Below are positions 55,411 through 63,712 of a DNA stretch of 64,000 bases, piece after piece (the first letter of the stretch is position 1; each line of letters starts with the position of its first letter). Made by a program: the position numbers and the translations under genes. Source of the DNA: Archangium lipolyticum (GTDB lineage Bacteria > Myxococcota > Myxococcia > Myxococcales > Myxococcaceae); the NCBI RefSeq assembly GCF_024623785.1, contig NZ_JANKBZ010000001.1:744001-808000 (forward strand), read 5' to 3'. Below the pieces are notes generated by a model. That model made no database searches and had not been told where the DNA came from. It was given only the letters and a program-made list of their open reading frames with translations.

Positions 55411-56278
55411 GGACGAACAAGGGGAGAAGCACGCCCAGGCGCGGGTGCCCTTCCATGTCCGTTTCTGGGGAGTGCGCGGTTCGATCCCTGCACCGGGACC
55501 GAAGACGCAGCGCTATGGGGGCAATACGCCCTGCGTCGAGATGCGATGCGGGGAAGAGCTGCTCATCTTCGACCTGGGGACGGGCGTACGCGTGCTGGGA
55601 GAGGAGCTGTGCGCATCGGGGACTCCGGTGCGCGCGTCGATCTTCCTGTCGCACTACCACTACGATCACCTGCAGGGGCTGCCGTTCTTCACCCCCATCT
55701 TCAACCCGATCCACAGCTTCACGGTGTACGGAGCGCCCCGGAAGGGGCAGTCGGTGAAGGAGGTGCTGGCCGGGCAGATGGTGCACCCCTACTTCCCGGT
55801 GACGGCGGAGCAGGTCTTCAAGGCCCAGCTGACGTACCGGGACGTGGAGTCCAAGCAGGTGCTGGAGGTGGGCCCCGCGAGGATCCGCACGCTGGACATG
55901 AACCACCCGGGAGGCAGCCTGGGCTACCGGGTGGAGTGCGACGGCAGATCCGTGGTGTACGCGACGGACGTGGAGCACGGGAGCGCGAAGGACCCGGAGC
56001 TGGTGGAGTTCGCGCGCGACGCGGACTTGCTCATCATCGACGCGATGTACACGGAGGATGAGTACCGGGGCCGCAAGGGCGCGGCGAAGCTGGGCTGGGG
56101 CCACTCGACGTGGGAGTCGGCGGTGGAGACGGCCAACGCGGCGAAAGCGAAGCAGCTGGTGCTCTTCCACCACGAGACCACGCGCGACGACGACGCGATG
56201 GATCGGTTCGTCGAGGAGGTGCGCAAGCACCGTCCCGACGTGATCGCCGCCGTGGAGTCGGAGATCCTGGAGCCGTAA
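55403..56278 (+). CDS. metallo-beta-lactamase-fold hydrolase
   Basis: A 291-aa predicted metal-dependent hydrolase. FWGVRGSIPAPGPKTQRYGG at the N-terminus is typical of PhnP/cyclic-phosphodiesterase-like MBL proteins; SHYHYDHLQGLPFF is the HxHxDH zinc motif; MNHPGGSLGYRVE, YATDVEH and VLFHHETTRDD supply the remaining ligands. No signal peptide, so cytoplasmic. Start TTG 55403 overlaps the ribA stop; another TTG at 55364 would lengthen it by 13 residues. Substrate unknown; cyclic nucleotide or phosphodiester hydrolysis is a guess from family. Confidence 0.82.
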   Translation: MAEDEQGEKHAQARVPFHVRFWGVRGSIPAPGPKTQRYGGNTPCVEMRCGEELLIFDLGTGVRVLGEELCASGTPVRASIFLSHYHYDHLQGLPFFTPIFNPIHSFTVYGAPRKGQSVKEVLAGQMVHPYFPVTAEQVFKAQLTYRDVESKQVLEVGPARIRTLDMNHPGGSLGYRVECDGRSVVYATDVEHGSAKDPELVEFARDADLLIIDAMYTEDEYRGRKGAAKLGWGHSTWESAVETANAAKAKQLVLFHHETTRDDDAMDRFVEEVRKHRPDVIAAVESEILEP

Positions 56279-56302
56279 TCCCCTACCCCGCCAGCCGGGC
56301 GC

Positions 56303-57388
56303 TCAACCCCCGAGCACCCGGCTGGTGCGAAGTACGCCCTCGCGCAGCCCGCGGAATGGCAGCCGGGCGAGCGCGGTCGGTACGTCCACCCACTCGTGCG
56401 CATCGTGCTCGTCGCCGAGGTGGACCTCGAAGTCGTCGGAGCACCGGGCGGCGAAACCGTTCTCCTCCACGAGTCTCGGAGGCACCACGCTGCCCACGGC
56501 GAAGGCGTGGCGGTACTCCAGCTCCACCACCTCGGTGCGCAGTCCCGTCTCCTCGAACAGCTCGCGGGCGGCGGCCTCCCGGGGCTGCTCTCCTGGCTCC
56601 AGGCGGCCAGTGACGATCTGCCAGAAGCCACCGCGCTCGGGGCGGCGGCGGAGCAGCAGCACGCGCGCCTCCGGCCCCTTGCCACGCATCAACGTGACGC
56701 ACACGGTGCGCGTGAGGGGCTTGGGCTCGGCCAGCTGGAGCTCGAAGACGTCGGCGAAGTGCCGGGCCACCTTGTCCTCGACCTCGGCCAGGGACACGGG
56801 GCGGCCGAGCTCCTTGCGCATCGAGGTGACTCCGGCCTCGCGGATGCCGCACGGGACGATGAGGTCGAAGTGCGGCAGGTGCGTGTTGACGTTGAGCGCG
56901 AAGCCGTGGCTGGTGAGCCAACGGGAGAGGTGGACACCGATGGCGCAGATCTTCCGGACGTCGGGGGCGTCCTCCTGGCCCAGCCACACACCGGGCCACT
57001 TGGGGATGGTGCCGGAGGAGAGGCCGTACTCGGAGAGGGTGCGGATGATGCACTGCTCGACGTCACGCACGTAGCGGCGCACGTCGTGGCGGTGCTCGGG
57101 CAGGAGGAAGATGGGGTAGCCGACGAGCTGCCCGGGCCCATGGTACGTGACGTCTCCACCGCGATCGGTCTCGAAGATCTCCACGCCCTCGGCGGAGAGA
57201 CGCGCGTCGCTGGCGAGGATGTTGGCGCGCTTCGCGCCGCGGCCCAGGGTGAGGACGGGTGGGTGCTCGAGCAGGAGCAGGGAGTCCCCGCACAGCCCCT
57301 GGCGCCGGGCCTCGCCGAAGAGCTTCATCAGCTGGAGGCCGTCCTCGTATTCGACCCGGCCGAACCGGTACACCGTCAGCGTGTTCAC
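56303..57388 (-). CDS. lipB: octanoyltransferase LipB fused to a Nudix hydrolase
   Basis: A 361-aa fusion. Residues about 1-215 are LipB, which moves octanoyl groups from ACP to lipoyl domains: DRGGDVTYHGPGQLVGYP, the lysine block RKICAIGVHLSRW, and the catalytic cysteine in VPCGIREAGVTSM. Residues about 228-361 are a Nudix domain with a complete box (GRLEPGEQPREAAARELFEE, then TGL). Both look active. Start GTG 57388 overlaps the upstream stop as GTGA. LipA, a lipoyl E2 and lipoamide dehydrogenase lie within 6 kb. The Nudix substrate is unknown; acyl-CoA, acyl-AMP or a damaged nucleotide are options. Confidence 0.93.
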   Translation of the reverse strand: MNTLTVYRFGRVEYEDGLQLMKLFGEARRQGLCGDSLLLLEHPPVLTLGRGAKRANILASDARLSAEGVEIFETDRGGDVTYHGPGQLVGYPIFLLPEHRHDVRRYVRDVEQCIIRTLSEYGLSSGTIPKWPGVWLGQEDAPDVRKICAIGVHLSRWLTSHGFALNVNTHLPHFDLIVPCGIREAGVTSMRKELGRPVSLAEVEDKVARHFADVFELQLAEPKPLTRTVCVTLMRGKGPEARVLLLRRRPERGGFWQIVTGRLEPGEQPREAAARELFEETGLRTEVVELEYRHAFAVGSVVPPRLVEENGFAARCSDDFEVHLGDEHDAHEWVDVPTALARLPFRGLREGVLRTSRVLGG

Positions 57389-58809
57389 GACTTCCCCTTC
57401 CGCCGGCCGCGACGGACCGGAGTCGCCTTCGCCTTCCCCTTCGCCTTCTTCACCTCCAAGCGCCAGGTGCCGGGAGGCACCCGGGCCAGGAGCGCTTGCA
57501 ACTCATGCCCGGAGCGGGGTGAGCGGGCCGCCTCGGTGGCGAGCACGGTGAGCACCTCGTCGGAGAGGCGGAGGTCCTCGCGCGAGGCGAGCCGGCACCG
57601 GGCGATCTCGATCAGCTCCTCGACGGTCGGCGTTTCGAGCGGAATGAGGCTCTGCACCTGTTCCAACAGGACGAGGGGCAGCGCGCCCTGAACGGCCGCG
57701 GAGAGCGCGGCGGTGGAGGGCACGGGCAGACGCCCGGAGTCCGAGAGCAGCACGAGCCCCGGAGCCACTGGAGCGCCCCGAGCGGTCATCAAGACGGTAC
57801 GCTCGGAGTGGCGGGCCAGGAAGGCGCCCAGGGAAGACTGCTCGGCGGACGGGAGCCGGTCCACGTCCTCCACGAGGAGCACGGCATCCATCGGCGCCCG
57901 GTCCAGGGAATCGGGAGTCACGAGCACTCCCCTCCCCTGCTCCGCGAGAGCCCGCATCCAGGTGGTCTTTCCGGAGCCCTCGGGCCCGAGCAGCAGCACG
58001 CGGCGCACACCCGCCTCCAGGCCGCGCTCGAGACCCTCACGGGCCGCATCCTGACCCACCAGCTCGAACGAAACAGGCCGGGAGGCAACCCGCGCCCGAC
58101 CCCGCGCGGCCGACGCCACCGGGGCGACGCCACCGAGCAGCGCATTGGACTCACCGATGCAGGCCGAGCAGATGAACGCTCCGGCGGGACCCGCGACGAG
58201 GGGACCCACCTCCGCACGAGGCCGGCAGCAGAAGGAGCACCAGGCATCGAGGGAGGGATCCGCGCGAGTCGGACCCCGCTCGATGAAAGCCCCCTCTCCC
58301 TCTGGGAGAGGGTTGGGGTGAGGGTCTGCGGGAACCACAGGAGCCACGGGAACCACAGGAGCCACGACCGCGGGCGGCTCGACCGGTCCCGGCACCTCCA
58401 CGCCGAGCACGGCGGAGCGTACGGCCTCCACGGCGGCGCCCACCGGATTGAACCGGCGGTCCACGGCCAGCTCGGCCTGACGCAGGGCCTCGGCGAGCGA
58501 GCTCGAGGTGTCCTCCTCGATCACCCACGTATCCGGCGTGGGCTCATCATCCAGCTCGGAAGCGGAAGACGGTGGCACGACCTCGTCGGCCCGGGCCCCC
58601 GCCTCCAACTGGCGGATCTCCTCTTCCAGCTCGGAGAGGGAGGGGTCCAACTTGAGGGCGTAGCGTAGCAACTGCGCGGCCCGGTCCCCGCTGCCCGAGC
58701 GCCGGTACAGCGCGGCGGCGCGTCGGAGCAGCTCGATGGCGCGGGGCTTGTTCCCCCCGAGCTCCGCGGCCTGGGCGGCGCGGATGACGTCGCGAACGTT
58801 CTCGGCCAT
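57385..58809 (-). CDS. AAA ATPase with TPR-like N-terminus and ClpX-type zinc finger
   Basis: A 474-aa protein I cannot match to a named family. Residues 1-70 form TPR-like helices (AAQAAELGGNKPRAIELLRRA). An acidic and Pro/Val-rich linker carries a peptide, PHPNPLPEGEGAF (about 160-172), encoded by palindromic repeat copy B. Residues about 190-218 are a C4 zinc finger (CSFCCRPRAEVGPLVAGPAG then CSAC) very like that of ClpX. An ATPase domain follows with Walker A LGPEGSGKT near 276 and Walker B AVLLVEDVDRL, then a helical lid and a basic tail (AKGKAKATPVRRGRRKGKS). ClpP-binding loop IGF is not seen. Coupled by GTGA to lipB. A role in choosing substrates for a protease or assembling lipoyl proteins is speculation. 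Confidence 0.8.
   Translation of the reverse strand: MAENVRDVIRAAQAAELGGNKPRAIELLRRAAALYRRSGSGDRAAQLLRYALKLDPSLSELEEEIRQLEAGARADEVVPPSSASELDDEPTPDTWVIEEDTSSSLAEALRQAELAVDRRFNPVGAAVEAVRSAVLGVEVPGPVEPPAVVAPVVPVAPVVPADPHPNPLPEGEGAFIERGPTRADPSLDAWCSFCCRPRAEVGPLVAGPAGAFICSACIGESNALLGGVAPVASAARGRARVASRPVSFELVGQDAAREGLERGLEAGVRRVLLLGPEGSGKTTWMRALAEQGRGVLVTPDSLDRAPMDAVLLVEDVDRLPSAEQSSLGAFLARHSERTVLMTARGAPVAPGLVLLSDSGRLPVPSTAALSAAVQGALPLVLLEQVQSLIPLETPTVEELIEIARCRLASREDLRLSDEVLTVLATEAARSPRSGHELQALLARVPPGTWRLEVKKAKGKAKATPVRRGRRKGKS
58292..58325 (+). repeat. palindromic repeat copy B, inside a coding sequence
   Basis: The core CCCTCTCCC-TCT-GGGAGAGGG is identical to copies A and C; the arm reads TTGGGGTGAGGGT. 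It is translated on the minus strand in frame as part of the linker of the AAA protein, without a stop codon or frame change. Confidence 0.8.
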
Positions 58810-58896
58810 GGGACAGCGTAACCTCCTCGGAGGCCGGGAGCGCGGTTGCGCGAGCGCTCCCGGCGAGGCACGCGCCCCCGGCAGGCAGCCCGGCCG

Positions 58897-60153
58897 TCAG
58901 GCCATGGCCAGGAACAGCATGTCCGGATGCTCCAGGTACTTGATGACCTCGTAGACGAAGTCCGCGGCGACCTGGCCGTCGATGACGCGATGGTCGGCGG
59001 AGATGGAGACGTTCATCATCTCGCGCACGACGATCTGATCGTTCTTGTCCACCACGGGGCGCTTGCGCATGCGGTGGATGCCCATGATGGCCACCTCGGG
59101 GTGGTTGATGATGGGCGTGGCGAAGATGCCGCCCGTCTGGCCGAGCGAGGTGATGGTGAAGGTGCCACCGGTGAGCTCGTCCATCTTCAGCTTGCGCTCA
59201 CGCGCGGCGGTGCTGAGGCGGACGATCTCCTCGGCCAGCTCGCGCAGGGTGAGCCGATCCGCGTGCTTGATGACGGGGACGGTGAGACCCTCGGGGGTGG
59301 CCACGGCGATGCCGATGTTGAACTCGCCCCGGACGACGAGCTCCTGGGCGGCCTCGTCCATGTTGGCGTTGACCTGGGGGTACTTCTTCATCGCGGCGAT
59401 GACGGCCTTCACGATGAAGGGCAGGAAGGACAGCTTGGCCTTCTCGCCGGCGGCGGCCAGGGTGTCGTTGAGGCGCTTGCGGAGGGCCACCAGCTCGGTG
59501 GAATCCACCTCCTCGACGAAGCCGAAGTGCGGCGCGGTGAACTTCGAGCGCACCATCTTCTCGGCGATCTTCTTGCGCAGGCCGCGCAGGGGAATGCGCT
59601 CGTCGCCACGGCCCGACACCACCGAGGGCGCGGCCGGACGGGCCTGGGCGGCCGGAGCGGCCACCTCGTTGCGCGCGGAGCGGCCACCCTCGAGGGCCGC
59701 CACCACGTCCGCCTTCATCACGCGGCCCTGGGGACCGGAGCCGGGGATCTCCGCGAGGTTCAGCCCGTGCTCGGCGGCCATGCGGCGGGTGAGCGGCGTG
59801 GCCAGCACCTTGGAGGCGGCCTGGGGACCCGTGGCTTGGGCAGCGGGAGCCGCGGCCGGAGCGCCATGGGCGGCGGGGGCACCATGACCCGAGGCCTGGA
59901 CCGGAACGGCGCCCTCGATCTCCATCGTGACGAGGGGCTGGTGGACCTTGGCGATCTCGCCTTCCTTGCCGTGCGTCTGCACGACACGACCGGCCTTGGG
60001 GCTGGGCACGGTCACGGTGGCCTTGTCGGTCATCACCTCGGCGAGCGTCTGGTCCTCCTTGACCAGGTCGCCCGGCTTGACGTGCCACTTGACCAGCTCG
60101 CCCTCCTGAACACCTTCGCCCAGGTCGGGCAGCTTGAACTCGAAGATCGCCAT
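58897..60153 (-). CDS. dihydrolipoyl acyltransferase E2 of a 2-oxoacid dehydrogenase complex
   Basis: A 418-aa E2 subunit. One lipoyl domain (1-80, lipoylated Lys44 in MTDKATVTV), an Ala/Pro linker, a peripheral subunit-binding domain (about 115-150, ATPLTRRMAAEHGLNLAEI) and a catalytic domain ending with the active-site block SADHRVIDG near 388. The DKATVTV lipoyl motif and single lipoyl domain favour a branched-chain (BkdB) or pyruvate-type E2; sequence alone does not settle it. No E1 genes are adjacent. Start ATG 60153. lipA lies 36 bp upstream on the same strand, so modification enzyme and target are cotranscribed. Confidence 0.93.
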   Translation of the reverse strand: MAIFEFKLPDLGEGVQEGELVKWHVKPGDLVKEDQTLAEVMTDKATVTVPSPKAGRVVQTHGKEGEIAKVHQPLVTMEIEGAVPVQASGHGAPAAHGAPAAAPAAQATGPQAASKVLATPLTRRMAAEHGLNLAEIPGSGPQGRVMKADVVAALEGGRSARNEVAAPAAQARPAAPSVVSGRGDERIPLRGLRKKIAEKMVRSKFTAPHFGFVEEVDSTELVALRKRLNDTLAAAGEKAKLSFLPFIVKAVIAAMKKYPQVNANMDEAAQELVVRGEFNIGIAVATPEGLTVPVIKHADRLTLRELAEEIVRLSTAARERKLKMDELTGGTFTITSLGQTGGIFATPIINHPEVAIMGIHRMRKRPVVDKNDQIVVREMMNVSISADHRVIDGQVAADFVYEVIKYLEHPDMLFLAMA

Positions 60154-60189
60154 TCGCGGATCCGTATCGGGTGTGGGGTGAAAAAGGCG

Positions 60190-61125
60190 TCAGGTGCCGC
60201 TGGCGAGCCCCAGGCGCTCGCGCTCCATGAGGCCCTTCATGAAGAACTCGGCGGCGCGGTAGCTGGAGCGAACCAGCGGCCCGGAGGCGACGTAGAGGAA
60301 GCCGTAGGACTCGGCGAGCTTCTTGTAGTCCTCGAACTGCTGAGGCGTGACGAAGCGCTCCACGCGCAGGTGGTACTGGGACGGCTGCAGGTACTGGCCG
60401 AGCGTGAGCACGTCCACGCCCACCGCGCGCAGGTCCTTGAAGGTCTGATCCAGCTCCGCGTCCGTCTCGCCCAGACCGACCATGACGGAGGTCTTGGTGT
60501 AGAGCCGCTCGGGCCGCTGCTTGAGGTACTCGAGCACCTTGAGGGACTGACGGTAGGTGGCGCGCCGGTCACGCACGGTGGGGGTGAGGCGCTCCACGGT
60601 TTCCACGTTGTGGGCCACCACGTGCGGGCGGGCCTCGGCCACGGTGGCCAGGTCGCGCTCCACGCCCTTGAAGTCGGGGATGAGCACCTCGACGATCGTC
60701 CGGGGCGAGTGCTGGCGCAGCTCGCGGATGGCCGAGGCGAAGTGGCTGGCGCCTCCATCCGGCCGGTCATCCCGGTTCACGGAGGTGACCACGATGTACT
60801 CGAGGTCCATCTCCTTGACGGCCTGGGCCAGGTGGATGGGCTCCATCGGATCCAACGGAGGAGGCGCTCCCACCTTCACGTGGCAGAAGCGGCACGCGCG
60901 GGTGCACACCTCGCCCATGAGCATCACCGTGGCGGTGCCACCGCCCCAGCACTCGGCGATGTTGGGGCAGCGGGCCTCCTCGCACACCGTGGCCAGCTTC
61001 GTGCGGCGGACGATGGATTTCACCCGCTCGTACCCCTCCCCGTGGGGGAGGCGCACCTTCAGCCACTCGGGCTTCCGGGTGGACTCGGATACCTGCGGCA
61101 GGGGGAAACGATCGGGAGTTGCCAT
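60190..61125 (-). CDS. lipA: lipoyl synthase
   Basis: A 311-aa radical SAM enzyme inserting sulfur into octanoyl-protein to form lipoyl groups. Both clusters are visible: the N-terminal auxiliary [4Fe-4S] motif CEEARCPNIAEC and the SAM-binding CTRACRFC. Other blocks include DRPDGGASHFA, VMVGLGET and QYLQPS. Start ATG 61125 gives the normal length; the open frame beyond is unsupported. It is followed by the E2 gene at 36 bp. Confidence 0.96.
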   Translation of the reverse strand: MATPDRFPLPQVSESTRKPEWLKVRLPHGEGYERVKSIVRRTKLATVCEEARCPNIAECWGGGTATVMLMGEVCTRACRFCHVKVGAPPPLDPMEPIHLAQAVKEMDLEYIVVTSVNRDDRPDGGASHFASAIRELRQHSPRTIVEVLIPDFKGVERDLATVAEARPHVVAHNVETVERLTPTVRDRRATYRQSLKVLEYLKQRPERLYTKTSVMVGLGETDAELDQTFKDLRAVGVDVLTLGQYLQPSQYHLRVERFVTPQQFEDYKKLAESYGFLYVASGPLVRSSYRAAEFFMKGLMERERLGLASGT

Positions 61126-61374
61126 GGGTCGCGGGCCTTCTACGGTTGGGGCGAAAGCAGGGTCAAGCGGGAAGCCTTGACGCGAGGCGTCAGCTTCCTC
61201 GCACCACGATACTCCTCCCGTTCTAACGTCTCCGCCCTCGGAGGGCAGCGCCAGCGCGAGCAGAGGAGCGGGAACCCTTCCCAGGGGGTGTAAGCGGATC
61301 TTGCCCGAAGGATGAGCAACCCCTGGGGCCAGGGGTCGGCTCCCTGGAGAGGCCGGAGTGCCCATCCTTGGGGC
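61126..61374. other. divergent intergenic region between lipA and the DUF72 gene
   Basis: 249 bp non-coding, containing both promoters. No clear operator, hairpin or riboswitch recognised. Confidence 0.4.
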
Positions 61375-62163
61375 ATGAGGGCCATCCACCTGGGGACGAG
61401 TGGCTACGTCTACAAGCACTGGAAGGGACTCTTCTACCCACCCAAGCTGCCAGCCAGCCGCTGGCTCCCCTACTTCGCCCAGGTATTCGCGACGGTGGAG
61501 CTGAACGCCCCCTTCTACCGGTTGCCCACGGCGGACGCGGTGGACGGGTGGCGGGAGCAGACCCCCGCGGGCTTCCGCTTCGCCTGCAAGGGCAGCCGCT
61601 ACCTGACACACATGAAGCGGCTGACGGACGTGGGCGAGGGCCTGGAGCGCTACTTCAGCGTCATCCTCCGCCTGGGCCCGAAGCTGGGTCCGGTGCTGTG
61701 GCAGCTCCCGCCGCACATGAAGAAACCGGATCCGGAGCGGGTGGATCGCTTCCTTTCCGCCCTGCCCCGCGACGTCCAGTACGTCTTCGAGTTCCGCGAC
61801 GCGGCCTGGTACCACGAGGAGGTGCTGGAGGTGCTCGATCGCTGGGGGGTAGCGGTGTGCGAGCACGACCTGGTGCCAGTCCCCCCACCGCGCTTCACGG
61901 GAGACTTCCGCTACCTGCGCTTCCACGGGTCGGGCTCACGCTATGCCGGGCGCTATGGCCGGGAAGCACTCTGGCCGGTGGCCTGCGAGCTGGACACGTG
62001 GAGACGCAAGGGGCGAACGGCCTGGGTCTACTTCAACAACGATCTGCACGGGCACGCGCTGCTGGACGCGTTCGATCTGGCGGAGCTGCTGGGGCGGGTG
62101 CCAGTCCACCCGCCGCCGGACATGCGAAGGCCGTCCGAGACAGAAGAGTCCCGAACGGCCTGA
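61375..62163 (+). CDS. DUF72-family protein
   Basis: A 262-aa DUF72 (YecE-like) TIM-barrel protein. Visible blocks: HLGTSGYVYKHWKGLFYP at the start, FATVELNAPFYRLP, FACKGSRYLTH, VLWQLPP, FEFRDAAWY and YFNNDLHGHA. Start ATG 61375 is the second in-frame ATG and the one giving a normal family N-terminus. DUF72 function is not established; a nucleic-acid or metal role has been suggested. Repeat copy C lies just after its stop. Confidence 0.88.
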   Translation: MRAIHLGTSGYVYKHWKGLFYPPKLPASRWLPYFAQVFATVELNAPFYRLPTADAVDGWREQTPAGFRFACKGSRYLTHMKRLTDVGEGLERYFSVILRLGPKLGPVLWQLPPHMKKPDPERVDRFLSALPRDVQYVFEFRDAAWYHEEVLEVLDRWGVAVCEHDLVPVPPPRFTGDFRYLRFHGSGSRYAGRYGREALWPVACELDTWRRKGRTAWVYFNNDLHGHALLDAFDLAELLGRVPVHPPPDMRRPSETEESRTA

Positions 62164-62175
62164 ACTCCCCCCTCC

Positions 62176-62212
62176 CCCTCTCCCTCTGGGAGAGGGACGG
62201 GGTGAGGGTATC
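62176..62212 (+). repeat. palindromic repeat copy C (intergenic)
   Basis: Matches copy A across the 9-bp inverted-repeat core and the arm ACGGGGTGAGGGTATC. It lies 12 bp past the DUF72 stop and 27 bp before the convergent lpd stop, and could act as a bidirectional terminator. Confidence 0.8.
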
Positions 62213-62239
62213 TGAACCCACCGGATGACCGGCCGTGGC

Positions 62240-63637
62240 TCAGATGTGGATCGGGTGACCCAGGGTGGCCTCGGCGCCCTCCTTCATGATCTCGGAGAGG
62301 GTCGGGTGGGCGTGCATGGTGTGCGCGAGCTCCTCGGTGGTGATCTCCAGGCGCATGGCGACGCAGGCCTCGGCGAGGAGCTCGGTGGCGTGGGGGCCCA
62401 CGAGGTGGACACCGAGCACCTCGTCATACTTCTTGTCGGAGATGACCTTGATCATGCCGATGGCCTCGTTGGAGATGGAGGCCTTGGTGACGGCGGAGAA
62501 CGGGAAGATGGCGCTCTTCACGTCGTAGCCGCGCTCCTTGGCCTTCTTCTCGGTGAGGCCGACGGAGGCCACCTCGGGGTAGCAGTAGGTGGCGGAGGGG
62601 GTGAGGTCGTAGTTGATGGGAGCGGGGTTCTTGCCGGCGATGTGCTCGACGGCGAGGACGCACTCGGCGCTGGCCACGTGGGCGAGCATCGGCGTGGGGA
62701 TCACGTCACCGATCGCGTACACGTTCGGCTCGGTGGTGCGCATCATGGTGTCGGTCTTGATGAAACCGCGGTCGGGCTTGATGGAGGTGAACTGAAGCCC
62801 GATGTCCTCGGTGACGGGAGCGCGGCCCACGGCGGACAGGACGAGCTCGGCCTCGATGGTGCGGGTCTCGCTGCCGACGGTCATGGTCAGCTTCACGCCG
62901 TTGGCGGTGTTCTCGACCTTCTCCACCTTGGCACCGGTGTGGAGATCGATCTTCCGGCGCTTGAAGTGCCGCTCCAGCTCCTTGGAGGCGTCGATGTCCT
63001 CGATGGGGAGCAGGTTGGGCATGTACTCCACGATGGAGACCTGGGTGCCCATGTGGTTGAAGACGGAGGCGAACTCGCAGCCCACGGCGCCGGCGCCGAT
63101 GACGATCAGGCTCTTGGGAATGCGGTCGATCTCCAGGATGGAGTCGCTGTTGAGGACGCGCTTGTGGTCCACGACGATGTTGGGCAGCGACTTGGGCACC
63201 GAGCCGGTGGCGATGATGATGTTCTTGGTGTCCAGCGTCTGCTTGCCACCGGCCTCGAGGGCGACCTCGACCTTGCCCTTGCCGGCGATGCGGCCGTGAC
63301 CCTTGAACACGGTCACCTTGTTCTTCTTCATCAGGAAGTCGATGCCGTTGGCACCCTTGGTGACCACCTTCTGCTTGTGCTCCTGGACCTTGGCCCAGTT
63401 GACCACCGGAGCCGGCACCTCGATACCGAAGTCCGCGGCCTCACGGATGTGATGGAGCAGCGCGGCGGACCAGAGGAGGGACTTGGTGGGGATGCAGCCG
63501 CGGTGGAGGCACGTGCCACCCAGGCGCTTGTCCTTCTCGATGAGAGCCGTCTTCAGCCCGAGCTGCGCGGCTCGGATGGCACCGACGTACCCGCCAGGGC
63601 CCGAACCGATGATGACCACGTCGAAAGTCTCAGCCAC
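62240..63637 (-). CDS. lpdA: dihydrolipoyl dehydrogenase (E3)
   Basis: A 465-aa flavoenzyme reoxidising dihydrolipoyl groups of 2-oxoacid dehydrogenases or the glycine cleavage system. FAD-binding VVIIGSGPGGYVGAI, redox disulfide GGTCLHRGCIPTKS, NAD-binding VIGAGAVGCEFAS, second FAD block NVYAIGDVI and the dimer-interface catalytic HPTLSE are all intact. Start GTG 63637 has GGAGG upstream; the open frame beyond is not supported. It is separated from lipA and E2 only by the convergent DUF72 gene, so lipoate enzymes are clustered here. Confidence 0.95.
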   Translation of the reverse strand: MAETFDVVIIGSGPGGYVGAIRAAQLGLKTALIEKDKRLGGTCLHRGCIPTKSLLWSAALLHHIREAADFGIEVPAPVVNWAKVQEHKQKVVTKGANGIDFLMKKNKVTVFKGHGRIAGKGKVEVALEAGGKQTLDTKNIIIATGSVPKSLPNIVVDHKRVLNSDSILEIDRIPKSLIVIGAGAVGCEFASVFNHMGTQVSIVEYMPNLLPIEDIDASKELERHFKRRKIDLHTGAKVEKVENTANGVKLTMTVGSETRTIEAELVLSAVGRAPVTEDIGLQFTSIKPDRGFIKTDTMMRTTEPNVYAIGDVIPTPMLAHVASAECVLAVEHIAGKNPAPINYDLTPSATYCYPEVASVGLTEKKAKERGYDVKSAIFPFSAVTKASISNEAIGMIKVISDKKYDEVLGVHLVGPHATELLAEACVAMRLEITTEELAHTMHAHPTLSEIMKEGAEATLGHPIHI

Positions 63638-63712
63638 GAACGCCTCCGGAGTGGATGTACCCGCGCGGCGCTGATAACCACCCATCCCGGCCGGAATCAA
63701 GGAGTTTGCACC

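Noticed and set aside
58846-61293. 815-codon plus-strand open frame
   Set aside because: Antisense to E2 and lipA, which have intact catalytic motifs.
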